Shown here one piece after another: positions 10,261-21,439 of a stretch of DNA of 64,000 nucleotides. Position 1 is the first letter of the stretch. The number at the start of each line of letters is the position of its first letter. Below the pieces are notes generated by a model, which saw nothing but the letters and a program-made list of their open reading frames with translations, ran no database searches and was not told the origin of the DNA. A program made the translations under genes and the position numbers. Origin of the DNA: Leucogyrophana mollusca (Eukaryota; Basidiomycota; Agaricomycetes; Boletales); assembly GCA_021014945.1 (NCBI GenBank), contig MU266460.1:1-64000 (forward strand). The letters are read 5' to 3'.

Positions 10261-11625
10261 ATGGCTTCATTGCCAGCAGATCCACTCATGTCGGTTCTTC
10301 CACTCGAATTAGTGGAAGAAATATTTTCTCTTTGCGTCGCCCCAGCTGATACCGATCATCATCGCGACCATCGCGCGCTTTCACATATCCCCATCTACCT
10401 CTCTCGCGTGAGCAAAATCTGGAGGAACGTCGTCTGCGCAACCCCTGCTCTGTGGACCAATGTCTGCATTCACAACCCAGGTCTCTCATCAGACGTGAGC
10501 GCCTTGCAAGCACACCTCCGTTACTCCAGAGATCACGCTCTCGCAGTGTGCCTTGTCCTCGATACGAACTGCCCCGATGCTATCGAGTGCGTCGATGCTA
10601 CCATGGCCGCGTTGTTCGACCACTCAATTCGAATTCGCACCCTGCGCCTGTTGGCTATGTGCCAGTTTCTGTGGAACAGCCCAGTCCCAGCACACGGCTT
10701 CCCTCAGTTACAACGGGTGGAGATCAACGCGGTAGAGCATTGTGCTGAATACTTCCGTCCTATCATGCTCTCTGCGCCTCGCCTCCGCAAAGTCGTATGG
10801 TGCACTCCCTCGTACCCGGAGCCCTTACTCCACATAGGCAGTCAGCTTACTGAGCTCTCGCTGCTACACTGCTGCTGCAACTACTTACAAACCGCCGCGA
10901 TCCTGCGGGAATGCCCCAAACTTACCTTTCTCGACGTCCGTCTTGCAGAACAGATTACTTCTGTGCGTTACATCTCGCGTGTCCTCCTTGAAGAGCTGAA
11001 GATTTTGCGGGCCACCGAGTTCGCGATGCGGACCTGCTTAGCGCCGAATTTGCGCCGCCTCACATTCATCGGCTACGATTCCAATATCTCCAGTCTTCTC
11101 TCCTTCCTCCCGCTTTCACCGCATTTGGAAGAACTGAGTCTGGATCTGCGCACGCAAACAGAGGACAGGGTCATCGAGATCGCCTCGTGCGCACCTCCTT
11201 CTCTGATTACCCTCGAAGTCAGCTTTTACAGCACTTACTCCTATGCGATGACCGACTTGACGCTCAAGTTCCTCACTTGGGGCGGACCAGGGCCCTCGGT
11301 GCTCCCGAATCTTCAGCACCTTACTCTTGGTGCAAGTTCGTCCTGGCGACAGACGGAACAGGCGTTTCACATCCAGGACGATGTGCTCGTGGCCATGTTG
11401 GCGTCGCGATGTCATGGTGCTTCCTGCCATAACACAGATCCGAGCCATCCAGTTGATATTCTCGAGTCTTCCAACCACATGCCATGCAGCGCCGCACCCG
11501 TTGCGCCTCTCAGATCCTTCGTGATGAACGGAGGTGGCACTCTGGCGGCCGAAACAAGGCAGCGCTTAGAGCCCCTTCGGGAGCAGGGACTCATACTCGG
11601 TGGCGATTTCATAACCCCAACCTGA
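10261..11625 (+). CDS. F-box-like protein, 454 aa, second of a related pair
   Basis: A single exon of 455 codons. Residues about 11-65 form an F-box-like region: VLPLELVEEIFSLCVAP, then LSRVSKIWRNVVCATPALW. The remainder has spaced Leu-rich segments (for example LTELSLLHCCC, LPNLQHLTLG) as in agaricomycete F-box/LRR-like proteins that serve as adaptors of SCF ubiquitin ligases. It shares general layout and a similar C-terminal motif with the 461-aa protein at 6135-7520, but the two are well diverged, so the duplication is not recent. The first ATG in frame was used; no in-frame upstream ATG exists before a stop. The target is unknown. Confidence 0.85.
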   Translation: MASLPADPLMSVLPLELVEEIFSLCVAPADTDHHRDHRALSHIPIYLSRVSKIWRNVVCATPALWTNVCIHNPGLSSDVSALQAHLRYSRDHALAVCLVLDTNCPDAIECVDATMAALFDHSIRIRTLRLLAMCQFLWNSPVPAHGFPQLQRVEINAVEHCAEYFRPIMLSAPRLRKVVWCTPSYPEPLLHIGSQLTELSLLHCCCNYLQTAAILRECPKLTFLDVRLAEQITSVRYISRVLLEELKILRATEFAMRTCLAPNLRRLTFIGYDSNISSLLSFLPLSPHLEELSLDLRTQTEDRVIEIASCAPPSLITLEVSFYSTYSYAMTDLTLKFLTWGGPGPSVLPNLQHLTLGASSSWRQTEQAFHIQDDVLVAMLASRCHGASCHNTDPSHPVDILESSNHMPCSAAPVAPLRSFVMNGGGTLAAETRQRLEPLREQGLILGGDFITPT

Positions 11626-14400
11626 CCCCCTCGCACTCCTTATTCCTCATTGCAGCGCGCTTGAAGACTGAAGTGTATCTCCGCTTTCCATAACGACCTC
11701 CCCGTCATCTTCGTCACGACCCATAGTGATACTGAGTCGAGCTCACAGGGCGAGAGCTTACAATAAGACATGAAATTATTTATTTTAACCCCCGTTTGTT
11801 GTCCCTTGGGGCGACGTCCTACGTTAGACAACCTATGCAAATACTACTTTGTCCATTGGCCATCGACAAGGCATGTAATATTACACTGATCGTGGGGTTC
11901 CTAACGCATGCTATGGTCCATGGATGCTCGGAACGAACTGAGGTAAGCGCGGTGCGCGAAATGACGGCCGGGGCTGTATCACCCACTAGCATTCGCGGAG
12001 TCCCCTCTCACCAGGCCCTCGCAGTCTGCTTCCTCGCCAGGCACTCGTGGTTTACTTTCAGGTTATCAGGCGCTCGTCCGTGGTGTCAGTCCCACCTGAG
12101 TTCTATGTACAGTGTGCGAACCAGGGCTCGGTGAATAAGTTTAAGTTCTGCCCGAATCAGGGTGCAGCGGGTATCTCGCTGTACTAGATGGTGAGGTTCT
12201 CTTTGTCGAATATTTGAATACAGCTCAGCGACTTAATTCAATGTTGACATTACACGGGGGCGAGTCCATCATATTTTGTTCCTCTGAGTTAGTGGCATGC
12301 CGGCTCTCCTTCACCCTCGTTTTAGCAGACACGCAAATCCACCGCAACTCAGCGTCCTATTCCTGCCGTCTGTTCGGCCAGCCTTTTTCTAATCCAACTC
12401 GCAGTCGAAGTTCTTTAGCTACGTTCCTGAGACCCACAGGATACCAGAACTTAGCCCCATGACGATCTGGCGAGTGATTCCGACATCTATATTTGCATAG
12501 GCGACGAAAAACGGGACATCGCGCCATGAGGATATCGTCACCACAAACACGTTGAATGAGCATGGGATTACGTTGTGGTTCAGATAAGGAGCCGCGTCGA
12601 CATCATTGTGCTCCCGATCACGTTCACCCGCCTTCGCACGTCGCAGCGCCTGCCTGTTGCTGTCCTCTTCTTCGTTCTTCCTTGTTCTTCGAATTTGCCT
12701 TTTTCTGGCCGCTAAAGTCTATGCAGAAACACGCTGCATCCGCCCCCCTTTTCCGCCGCCGTGCCGACTTGTCTATTTGCGAGCATGGTTTGTGTCGGAT
12801 TTGGAAGGTGGTAAAGTTCGTTTTACTACAGCAAGACGAGCCTGCGTGTCGGTCCCCGGCCCTGATGCTTGAACGGCAGGGCCCCTCATGCTTTGGGGCG
12901 CTTCACGCGGGCCCCAGCTCCCTCCCAGAGAGATCCGACGGCCGTACTGTCGTGTCCCCGCTCGCCGATATTCTCGACTGCGCAGCTTCCCGCGAAGTTG
13001 TCCTGTTTGTTTCACGGTATAGCTAATATCAGAAGGGACCTACATAAGGAGGGCGTTCGAACTTCGGGATATCATCCCCGACAGCTTGGCTCTGAGGCTG
13101 ACCGTACAGTACCAGGTGTCTTTTTCCAGGCGTCTTTTTCTAGTGGGTGTGGTCAGCTGACGGGGCTGGACCTGGGTATGGATAAATAACATTGACATCC
13201 GGTGTGCTTCTCTTCTTTTTCCGACAGCCCGCATCCTCGTGGTTAACGCGTGTCGGCGCGTCTTTTCTCGAGGGAAACTGCCGTGTACGGTCGGTCGTAG
13301 AATATACCTGCTGCGAGCTCTTTCTCCCGTGGGCTCTGCGTTACAGCCAGATGGGTGGTTCGTGTGGAAGGTATAAGTGCACAGTTGGTATTTCGACAGC
13401 ACCCGCCTCAGCGGCACAGGCCGCGCCAGAATGCGGGGGGAGGGAGGCACGTGCGTTCGTTCGGTCGAGTGATTCGCTGTCTAGCTCCTGCCACCCGCGC
13501 CTCTCTGTCACGCCTTTCCCCGTCCTCCACCGGTCTAGGGTGCGGGTGACACCTTGAAATGGATACAGGGAATGATAGGACATGGACTACCTTCCTCGTC
13601 CAGCAATTTAGTTTGTCCGTCCGACGCACTACTTGCGAATAAGATTGGTCCCTGGGTCCCCTGATGGTTCATTCCTGTGGCCGAGTCCTTGGAATGATGA
13701 TAACGTCCTTCGCCAAGGGCCGAAACCGTTCGGGGGCGCCCATCACCGTTCGTCTGCCTAACCTTTTTGTCCACCATTGAAAAACGCTCCGGGCACGAGT
13801 GTCCAGAATCACGGTACTTAAGAATGCTGATTTCGGTCTTGGTGAGCGAACCGCTAACGCTTCAATTGGCCGGGGCGTAGCCGTGTGTTTCGGCACGAGC
13901 GCTACGTCGGCCTCGGGACGCTCCGCTCGGATACGGTCGTCCCATACCAGCACCATGCATAGATCCTCGGGTTTGCGAGAAGTGCGGGAGAGTTTGTCGC
14001 GCCGTCATCGTCATCGATTCCCAAGCCCTTTTGGTATCGAGCATGGGCGCTACGTCGGACTCGGGGACGACTGATATGGTGGGTGGAGCGTAATACATAA
14101 CATAGGCAAGCCGGCGAGAAGCGCAGGATGGGGTTATACCGTAGGTCGTTAGCGTGAGTACGGGTTCGGTGACCAATTAGAAAAGGCAGTGGTGCGAAGA
14201 TAGGTTTGTCCTTAGTAGGACGGGCTCTTGTCTCGTCAGACCCCGGCCACGCAAAAATCTCGATCCACCATCGAGAAAGCAGGCTCAGAAGCCGGTAGCT
14301 GATGAGCCGAAGGCGTCGGCATCTACATGAAGTCGAGCTTGACCGTAAACGACAAGAAGCTGAACCTCGTTCGGTTTAAGCTACCACCAGGATCAGAGAT
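11626..14400. other. 2.8 kb without a supported gene
   Basis: Open frames here (for example 12556-13026 plus, 13862-14176 minus) are short, overlap on both strands and show no domain. There is one small direct repeat: CGCTACGTCGGxCTCGGG occurs near 13901 and again near 14047. I see no transposon ends, tRNA or splice-linked exons. Confidence 0.4.
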
Positions 14401-14409
14401 CGGCGGTCA

Positions 14410-14625
14410 GTGGATGAGCACTTTGAGCGAGTCGAGACATTGCAATTTGAGGGAGGCCACCAGACCAGACCAATCGAAGGCCGTCGAACCAGATTGATCA
14501 AAGGCCAACATGCCAAACAAATCGCCAGCCAGCATTCCAGACCAGTCGAGGGCCATCAAACCAACCAACCAAGGGCCACAATAAGACTTCCCGGCGCGCG
14601 AGCAGAGGACGTCGAGGGGGGATAA
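14410..14625 (+). other. Short open frame built on an 8-residue tandem repeat
   Basis: The 71-codon frame contains about five 8-residue units (GHQTRPIE, GRRTRLIK, GQHAKQIA, SQHSRPVE, GHQTNQPR) encoded by the 24-bp DNA repeat at 14454-14573. It has an ATG and stop, but no promoter, intron or family resemblance that I can see. Whether it is translated is open; the DNA repeat alone may explain the open frame. Confidence 0.25.
14454..14573 (+). repeat. 24-bp tandem repeat, about five diverged units
   Basis: Successive units start with GGCC or AGCC and have the pattern GGCC-NNC-NNA-CCA-GAC. Four units are exactly 24 bp and the last is 23 bp. Divergence between units is mostly at the third base of each triplet and at a few fixed positions. 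Confidence 0.75.
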
Positions 14626-14811
14626 GGGAGGATCAGGACCGCAGAGCAGGCTCGCCCAAGATCACCCGTTCACGCCCAGCGACGATCTCCCCGTTCGGTA
14701 AGCACAGCACAGCACCCACTTATGACTTATGACACTGATGGATCGATAACGTCACTCGCTCGTTTCGTCGCAGGAAATAAATTGTGTACATCCTCGGTGC
14801 GAGCACGTTTG

Positions 14812-14925
14812 TCCGTGATGGGTGATGGATGATGGGTGATGGGACCAGGGGCGTGGGCGTGATTATGGCGGTTGGTGGTAGGCGTGGGTGATGCTGGATG
14901 GGTGGATGGATGCTGGTGATGTCAC
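14812..14925 (+). repeat. GATGG/GGTGAT-rich simple sequence
   Basis: Runs of GTGATGGGTGATGGATGATG and GGATGGGTGGATGGATG give an imperfect short-period purine-rich repeat. No gene overlaps it. Confidence 0.7.
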
Positions 14926-15911
14926 CTGTCGGACGCGAGGTGATTTCATTTCCCTCGAGCACAGTATGCGTCGTGCGGGGAAATGGAAATACTACTGCTT
15001 GTGCAGGGATGGGAGGATCATGATCGTGATCGTGATGTCATTGCCCGTTCCTGCGACCCCCGCACATGAGGTGGTTTAAGTGCGACGCGAGGTGATGACA
15101 TCTCGCCCTCCGCACACGCGGTACGCCACTCCCCCTTTCACCCCCGCATGCAGGGTGCTTTATTTCACCCCACACAGCGCGAGGCGACTCGATCGGTTTC
15201 CACGGTACGAGGACCCCGCGCGAGGCGAGGTGTGATGTCATGCATTATGCGGTTCATGAACGGACGCCGGGGAAGAACGGAATACGAGGAAGCGCAGGAT
15301 ACGAGAGCGCACTGGGCAGGACGGGGTCTGGATACGCACCGGGAAGGAACGGACGGCGGCGTACGGGGGGGCACGGGGGTGGCTTGGGTACTTACGAAAA
15401 AAGTGTAGTAGGGTTGGGACGGAGTACGAAAGCCCGCTAGGGCAGGACCGAGGAAGCAGAGTACGAAATCGCACTAAAAATCGGAGTGTAAAAGCCCGCC
15501 GAGGAAATGGAAGAGCGCACCGAGGAAGCAAGCTGCCACGAGCCTGACGCGTTTGTAATATTGTTATTGCCGCACAGACGCAGGACACACTGGTAAGATT
15601 ACCACGAAGATGCGCTGTTAAAATTGCCACGAAGATGCAGGAGTAGTAGAGCGGTCCTGGCGCCGTGGGGACGCGCGAAGCTCGCGCGTTCCGCCACGGG
15701 CCGGGGAGGGATCACAAGGCTCGGAGCTGGCGCTGCGGATGCGCCAAAGTCTGGGGTTTAGCGTTGCGAAAACGCCAACGTTCGGGGTGCGAAAATGACA
15801 GCGTTCGGGGTGCGAAAACGCCACTAGAGTCCGGTGGTTTGGAGCTGCACGACGCACACCGGGAGAAGGTTCTATGGAATGGTGATAACGGGATGGTGAT
15901 GGCAAGCCGCT

Positions 15912-15997
15912 AGGTGATGCGGGGATTCGGAAGCAAGGTGTCGCGGGGACTCGGAAGCAAGGCGACGCAGGGATTAGGCCGTCAGGTGATGCAGGTA
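15912..15997 (+). repeat. 24-bp minisatellite, three to four units
   Basis: Units AGGTGATGCGGGGATTCGGA.., AGGTGTCGCGGGGACTCGGA.., AGGCGACGCAGGGATTAGGC.. and AGGTGATGCAGGTATCC follow each other at a 24-bp period. A lone further unit (TTGATGCGGGGATTCGGAAG) lies at about 16129. Confidence 0.7.
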
Positions 15998-17490
15998 TCC
16001 TAACACATGTACCGTTTCGAGAGTGCGGGGTTTGGCGTTGCGAGAGCCCCAGTGTCCCGATATTCGGCGTTCCGGAGAAACAAGGACGGTGATGTCAAAC
16101 GCACGGAAGGGGAGGCCAGATCGCCAGTTGATGCGGGGATTCGGAAGCTACGGGGTGTAGAGTTGCAGACTTTACGCACGGTGAACATGATGCGTTACGA
16201 CGCGATGGTGGATTGGTAGTGCAGCATGACGCGATGGTGAATTCATGGTGTCCGAGCGCTGGCACGGGCGAGCGAATACTGATGACGTAGTTCATACCTG
16301 AATGAAGGGGTAAATGAAATAACAGCCGCATGATCGATACAGTGGCAGGCGTAAGATCGATGATCGTGCAGGTAGGGGGTAACAGATGAAGCTGAAGATG
16401 CGTGCCATAGTGTTAAGCCAGGTAATGTCACGAGCAGACGAATGAAATACGCCAGGCGTTATGATCTATGAAGAAATGACGTCGTCATTTATTCAATGGA
16501 TTGATGAAGAAGGGGCAGCTGCAGCGAGGTATGACGTCGGAGCGCCTTCTGACATCACCTGCGCTATCATCGCGTGTACAACGAGGCGTGTCAGATGACC
16601 CGCGTTGTGATCACTCCCCGTGGCGCCTTGTGCCATTTAGGGGGACAAGGTTCGAGAGAAGAACGTCGGGAGAGTGCATCACAGCGCGAATGTATTTGGG
16701 GAGATCACAACGCGTTTGCAACGAGGCGTCTATTATAGCGTGGTGGTGGATTATAGCGTGCGTGGAGGAGGGGTGCCGATTGGCGGGGTTGGATGCGCGC
16801 TATGGACCGCACTGCCGGATGGGATAGAGTGCGCCGGATGGGGAGAGACCGTGAGCCGGATGGTCCCACGGCGATGGCGGCAGAAGGGTGCGTGTCCTCG
16901 GGAGCCTGAGTGGTAACGTTATGGCGATGGCATGTGGTACGCGCGCGCTTGCGCTTGTGATGGTTGGGATACAAAAATTGTGCGAATGGTTGGTGTACAC
17001 TCCAAGGGTCAGCATCGCGTAGCTACTTTATTGTAACTTGTGGAAGAATTTTAGACGAAAAAAAGGCGGGAAATCGCGGCGGGAAAGAGAAAGTGGGGCT
17101 GGCGGACACGAGGCAGCCACGCCGCCGGTGAGCGCGGTGTTTCCACGCAGAAGAGCGTGAGGCAACATGCGGCGGGAGGGGAGATTTGATTATCAGTTTT
17201 TGATGTGGCGGTGATTGGGATTGGCAGCGGGAAAAGGTCCGACGGAAGGAAGCTGAGGAAGGCGCACACGAGGTCGTGCGGTGCCCACGAGGCGCGGACC
17301 CCGAGCCCCGACATGGCGGGGGCTGCCAGGGCCTGCAGGGTGTGCAGGGCAGTGGGGGGTGTGCACAGGGAGGGGTGCGTGTGTTTGGGTCAGGGGAGGG
17401 AGAGTGCGTTAATTGGAATTTAGGTTGGCGGTAGGGCGGGATGTGACGGGGTGGTCGGGGTCATGCGGGGTGTGGCTTGTGGATGTGTAT

Positions 17491-17500
17491 ACTATAAAGG
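17491..17500 (+). promoter_or_regulatory. Possible TATA box
   Basis: ACTATAAAGG lies about 115 bases before the start codon at 17611 and is followed by a CT-rich leader (CTCACTCCCTCTCTCGACC), a common fungal core-promoter arrangement. Confidence 0.5.
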
Positions 17501-17610
17501 GCTACTGCGGGGTCTAACGCCGAGAAAGCATCCCATCCTCGTTATCCACATCATCTCCTCACTCCCTCTCTCGACCACGACCACGTCCTCCTCCACTCCT
17601 GGCTGACGTA

Positions 17611-20600
17611 ATGTCGTCATCACCGCCACTCTCCTCCGCGTCCCACGCCCAGCTCGCCTCCCTCCTCAGCGCATCCTACCGCGACATCGACGAACTCCGC
17701 AAAGAGCTATCCTCCACAAGAAAACGCCTCGACAAAACAGAGCGTCTCCTCGCCGCCCAGTCCTCTCCCACCGCCTCCTCCCCCGCCTCCGCCCTCATCG
17801 CCGACCTCGAACGCGCCGAGCGCGCACGCGACGAAGCCGACGCCCGCCGCCGCATCCTCAGCGAGTCCTGGGCCGAGCTCGACAGGTACCTCAGCGTCAT
17901 AGAACTCCGCGCAGCCGATGCCCGTGCCGGCTTCTCCCGCATCGTCGCAGAGGGTGGCGGCCAGCTCGTCTTGGCGCCCATACCCGTCCCGGGCCAGCAG
18001 TCCCAGGGCGCGAACCCCCCTGCGATCATGCTCGTCCCCCCCGCCGGGTCAGTTGCCGCATCGGGCAATCGCAGGCCCCTCGACGACGCGGGCTACCTCG
18101 CTGCCCAGCCGCCACAGAAGCGCAGGAGGGGCGAGTATGAGGCGCATGTGGCGGGCAGTAACAGGTACGAGCGGGAGCTGCCTGCGTTGGGGAGCGATAA
18201 CGACGGTAACCGCAGCAGCAGAGCCCTCCCCCGCCGTCCCCACTCAAACCGCCCCCACTCCGCAAACTCCCGCTCCTCCTCCCGCTCCTCTGCGCGCTCG
18301 CTGAGCATCGACGAGATGCTCCTCGAGGCGACAACCACCACCGGCACAGACGACCGCCCACAGTCTCCCCGCGCCGTCCTCTCGCACCAGCAGCAGCACC
18401 TCCATGGCGGCAATAACGTGCACACCAACAGCGTCCATAGCACCGTACACAGCAACAGCGTTCACAGCATTCACGCCAGCAGCCACACCTCGCTTGTCGA
18501 CCACCCCCACCCCGGGCCCCTCACACAGCCGGGAGAGCTGCGCACGTATCAGACCCATATATTCGCACCCCCCGTGACGGGCGCCCCGCCGAAGAAGTCA
18601 AAGGGTGCGTCATGCTTTGTTGTCACCCGCGTCTCTCTTTATCCTGACACACCCACATAGGCCAAAATGGCTCCCTCCCAACCCCGCCTACATCCTCCAC
18701 CAACCTCTCAGCGCCACCCCCTCCTGCACCCTCTTCGCACCACCCCTCCCTTCCCCCCCCTTCCCTCCCCGCTTCCTCTACAGCACCAGCTTCAGGCCCA
18801 CCCGCAGCAGGAAGTACAAGCACCACAACGGGGGCGGGACCAGGAAACACGACGAGCACCTCCTTCCCCCCCACCAACGCCTCCGGCCAGCGTATCTGCC
18901 GTCAGTGCGGCCTCCCGGGTCGCTACAAGGACGGCAAGTGCGTCGAGAAGTGGGGCCCGGGGCCAGAAGGCCCTGGCACCGTGTGTGATCGGTGAGTTCA
19001 AGGCTTTTTGCGTGGAGTTAGTGGGGGAGCTCGATACGCGGAGACCGACGGGCTCGGTTTGCGCGGAGACCGCGTTCTGCATGTGTGAAGATCACGTGCT
19101 CTGTATGCGACGGAGATCTCGCTGTGCGCTGAAGATCACGTGTTCTTCGGGTGCGGAAAGTAGCGTCCTGCCGCCGTTGACCCTGCACCTTTCGCTTTTC
19201 ACGTTTAATGTTACATTCCATTTCGATTCCTCATCTACACCCTGCATTCATATCAGCGACTGACCTCTTTTTCTAACAGCTGCCGCAAAAAAATGAAACG
19301 CGTCGAGCGCAGGGGGACACTGGACGCCTCCGCCTCTGCGTCTTCCATCGCACACCAAGGGCATGCGCGAACCCAATCCCTACAAAATCAATCCCAAAGT
19401 CAGAGTCAAAATCAAAGCGCAGCCCAAAACCAAGGCGGGAACGGAAACGGAAGCGGAATCCACCGCTCAGACACGCTTCCCGCGTACACCACGGGCCCGG
19501 GGGGGACGCAGCTGCTCTCGTTCGCTGCCGGGGCTTCGTCGAGTCAAGCCGGAAATGGAAACGGCGGCCGCGCGGGTAGCGTGAGCCAGAAAGCAAGCGG
19601 GAGAGCGGGGAGCGTGAAGAAGCAGGCCGGAAATGGGAATGGGGACGCAGGAAGGGCGGGCACGCCGAGGCAGGGTGTGGACGCCGCGCCCTCGCGCGCA
19701 AGCCTGGACAGACTGGCCGCCGAGCTCGGGCTGAGCTCGCGGCTGGGGCCGGGGCTCGATTCAGGCTCCAGCTCGAGGCTCGGCGGGGGCGCAGACTCGA
19801 TCGCGCGGCAGGTCGAGCTCATGACAGGACGCCCGCTCAACCCGGCGTCGCGGCAGGCGCTCGAGAGCGCGTCGCGGCACGCGGACATGGTCGAGCGGCA
19901 GATCATGATGGACCGGGTGACGCTGCACGAGCCCGCGGGGCTCACGAAGCACGCGCTCGACTCGATTGCGCGGCAGGCTTCGAATGGGTCGGGGGCTGGA
20001 ACAGGTGCGGTGCCTTGGGTTGCGGCTATGGCTGGTGTGAGTTTACTGACGATGGGATCGCAGCAGGTGCAGGGACGGGCACGGCTTCGAGGACGCGCGG
20101 GCCGAGTCCGCCTGCGATCGCTACGCTCGCGGACTCGGGCTCGGGGACGGCGCTGTTGCCGCCGCGGCATCGCGGGGGCGGGAGCCCAGCTGGCGGTAGT
20201 GAGTGTGGTTTTTTCGATCGTGTTCACGGTGCTGACCACCCCACCTTACTCTTTACAGGCCGCTCGCGCCTCGCGGCAAAGATGGGGCCGGTGAAACACC
20301 GGAGGAGCGACAGTGGGGAGACGGAGGACGCCGACGGGGCGGAGAGCGGGTACGGGAGCAGTATGGTGGTGGAGAATGGGGACGTGGAGGAGGACGCGGA
20401 GATGGTGGATGCGCGTGCGCGTGCGGAGAGGGAGGGAGGCGCTGATGAAGATCGGGAGGCAGAGGGAGAGGGCGAAGGGGGTGACGAAGCGGAGGGTGAT
20501 GGGCAGGGCGAAGGCGAGGGAGAGGGCGAAGGTGAAGGCGAGGGCGAGGGTGAAGGAGACGGGGACGCGGATGCGGACGCGGAGCTGTTGGAGGCTGTGG

Positions 20601-20644
20601 ACGCGGCCGAGGCGGGGATGAAGATGGAGGACGGGGAGGAGTGA
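17611..20644 (+). CDS. Coiled-coil protein with atypical GATA-like zinc finger, 855 aa
   Basis: Five exons, 17611-18604, 18661-18991, 19280-20004, 20064-20195 and 20259-20644, sum to 2568 nt. Residues about 20-125 are a coiled coil (DIDELRKELSSTRKRLDKTE, DLERAERARDEADARRR). A Ser/Pro/Gln/His-rich region follows. A Cys4 finger sits at the exon 2/3 junction: ICRQCGLPGRYKDGK, then VCDRCRKKMKRVERR, with about 24 residues between the Cys pairs. This recalls GATA-type fingers but lacks their TPLWRR core. Intron 3 (20005-20063) was chosen over an apparent 29-nt alternative. The C-terminus is acidic with a long Gly-Glu repeat. I infer a nuclear regulator; DNA binding is not shown. Intron 2 (288 nt) is unusually long here and contains GATCACGTG twice. 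GC content is higher than in neighbours. Confidence 0.85.
20480..20562 (+). repeat. Hexanucleotide (GGCGAG/GGCGAA) repeat encoding Gly-Glu
   Basis: Repeats of GGCGAG, GGCGAA and GGTGAA encode the GEGEGE run in the acidic tail of the preceding gene. Prone to length change by slippage. Confidence 0.8.
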
Positions 20645-21420
20645 GCTGGTGCCGCGGGACAAGGTCGGGGCTGAAAACAAAACGACACGAATACACCCGA
20701 CGGCCTTGAGACACGTCCTCCCGCATTTGCGCGCTCGCTGAACAGCTCGTCGTTCGAGCCCCAAAATGGCCTACTCCCTGCAGTTTTGCGTGGGCGTCTC
20801 TCCCGTTCTGTTCGTCGGTTCCCGCGGCGTCGTCGCTGCGCTCCTCGTCTGCTCTCTGCTTCTCTGTCCAGTCGCGTTTTTCTCTCGCCTCTCGTTCCGT
20901 CTCGCATTTCTCCTCATCGGTTTCCCGTGTCTCCTCTCGTGTTTCCTCTGCGTCTCGCCTCGTCTTTCTCCTCATCGATCCTCCTGCCTCATCTCGTCTT
21001 CCACATCGATTGATTCCCCGCGCCACGTCTCACGTTCCATGTACACACCCACACTGCGCTCTCATGCCCATGTACACGCTCAAGCTACGACAAGACAAGA
21101 CAAACAAGATAAACAAGTACACTATATTACCCTCCCATAGACTCATGCTTAGGCTGCCCTTGCACCGGGCTCGAACATCGAACATCGGGCCGTGTTTCGA
21201 ACACCGGGCTGCGTGCTCGAGCCCGGGCTACACTTACAATTACTCCAGCCATCAGACACCAGACATCACATGCATGTAGCCCGTCCCCTCGATCAACGTT
21301 CAATCGTAATGTTTTTATTGGCCTGTTTCGGTTCGAGAATAATGATCGGTGATGCTGGAATTCGAATGACAGGCGCTTGTCACGCATGGGTCGTGTATGT
21401 CTGGTCTGCACAAGGATGCC
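20645..21420. other. Intergenic, no supported gene
   Basis: The first part is a likely 3' untranslated region, with pyrimidine-rich sequence at 20850-21010 (TCTCGCCTCTCGT-like runs). The open frames across it (20766-21140 plus and its antisense) are composition artefacts. Nothing else seen. Confidence 0.4.
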
Positions 21421-21439
21421 GACAATGTCCCCACTTCAA

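Larger units (their letters stand above)
14930..17500. repeat. GC-rich field of short degenerate repeats, no gene
   Basis: Motifs recur throughout: GCGAGGTGATG/TGATGTCAT (14937, 15086, 15222), GTTCGGGGTGCGAAAA (about 15779 and 15803, roughly 23 bp apart), ACGCGATGGTG (16200, 16229). Open frames are present on both strands because of high GC, but none has a domain. The right part (17200-17600) leads into the promoter of the gene at 17611. Confidence 0.55.

Noticed and set aside
12556..13026. 156-codon plus-strand frame
   Set aside because: Very Cys/Arg/Ser-rich, overlapped by open frames on both strands, no promoter or family likeness.
20005..20063. Alternative 29-nt intron at 20035-20063 in the zinc-finger gene
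   Set aside because: Shorter than any credible fungal intron; the 59-nt intron with GTGCGG donor fits frame and size.
19544..20239. 231-codon minus-strand frame
   Set aside because: Antisense shadow of the GC-rich zinc-finger gene; codon bias and domain evidence favour the plus strand.
20224..21026. Long minus-strand frames rich in Pro/Ser/Arg
   Set aside because: Mirror image of the GGCGAG repeat and the pyrimidine-rich 3' flank; no protein character.
20766..21140. 124-codon plus frame with hydrophobic Leu/Ser/Phe stretches
   Set aside because: Produced by a CTCGT/TCTC-rich 3' flank; it looks like a membrane protein only because of pyrimidine bias.
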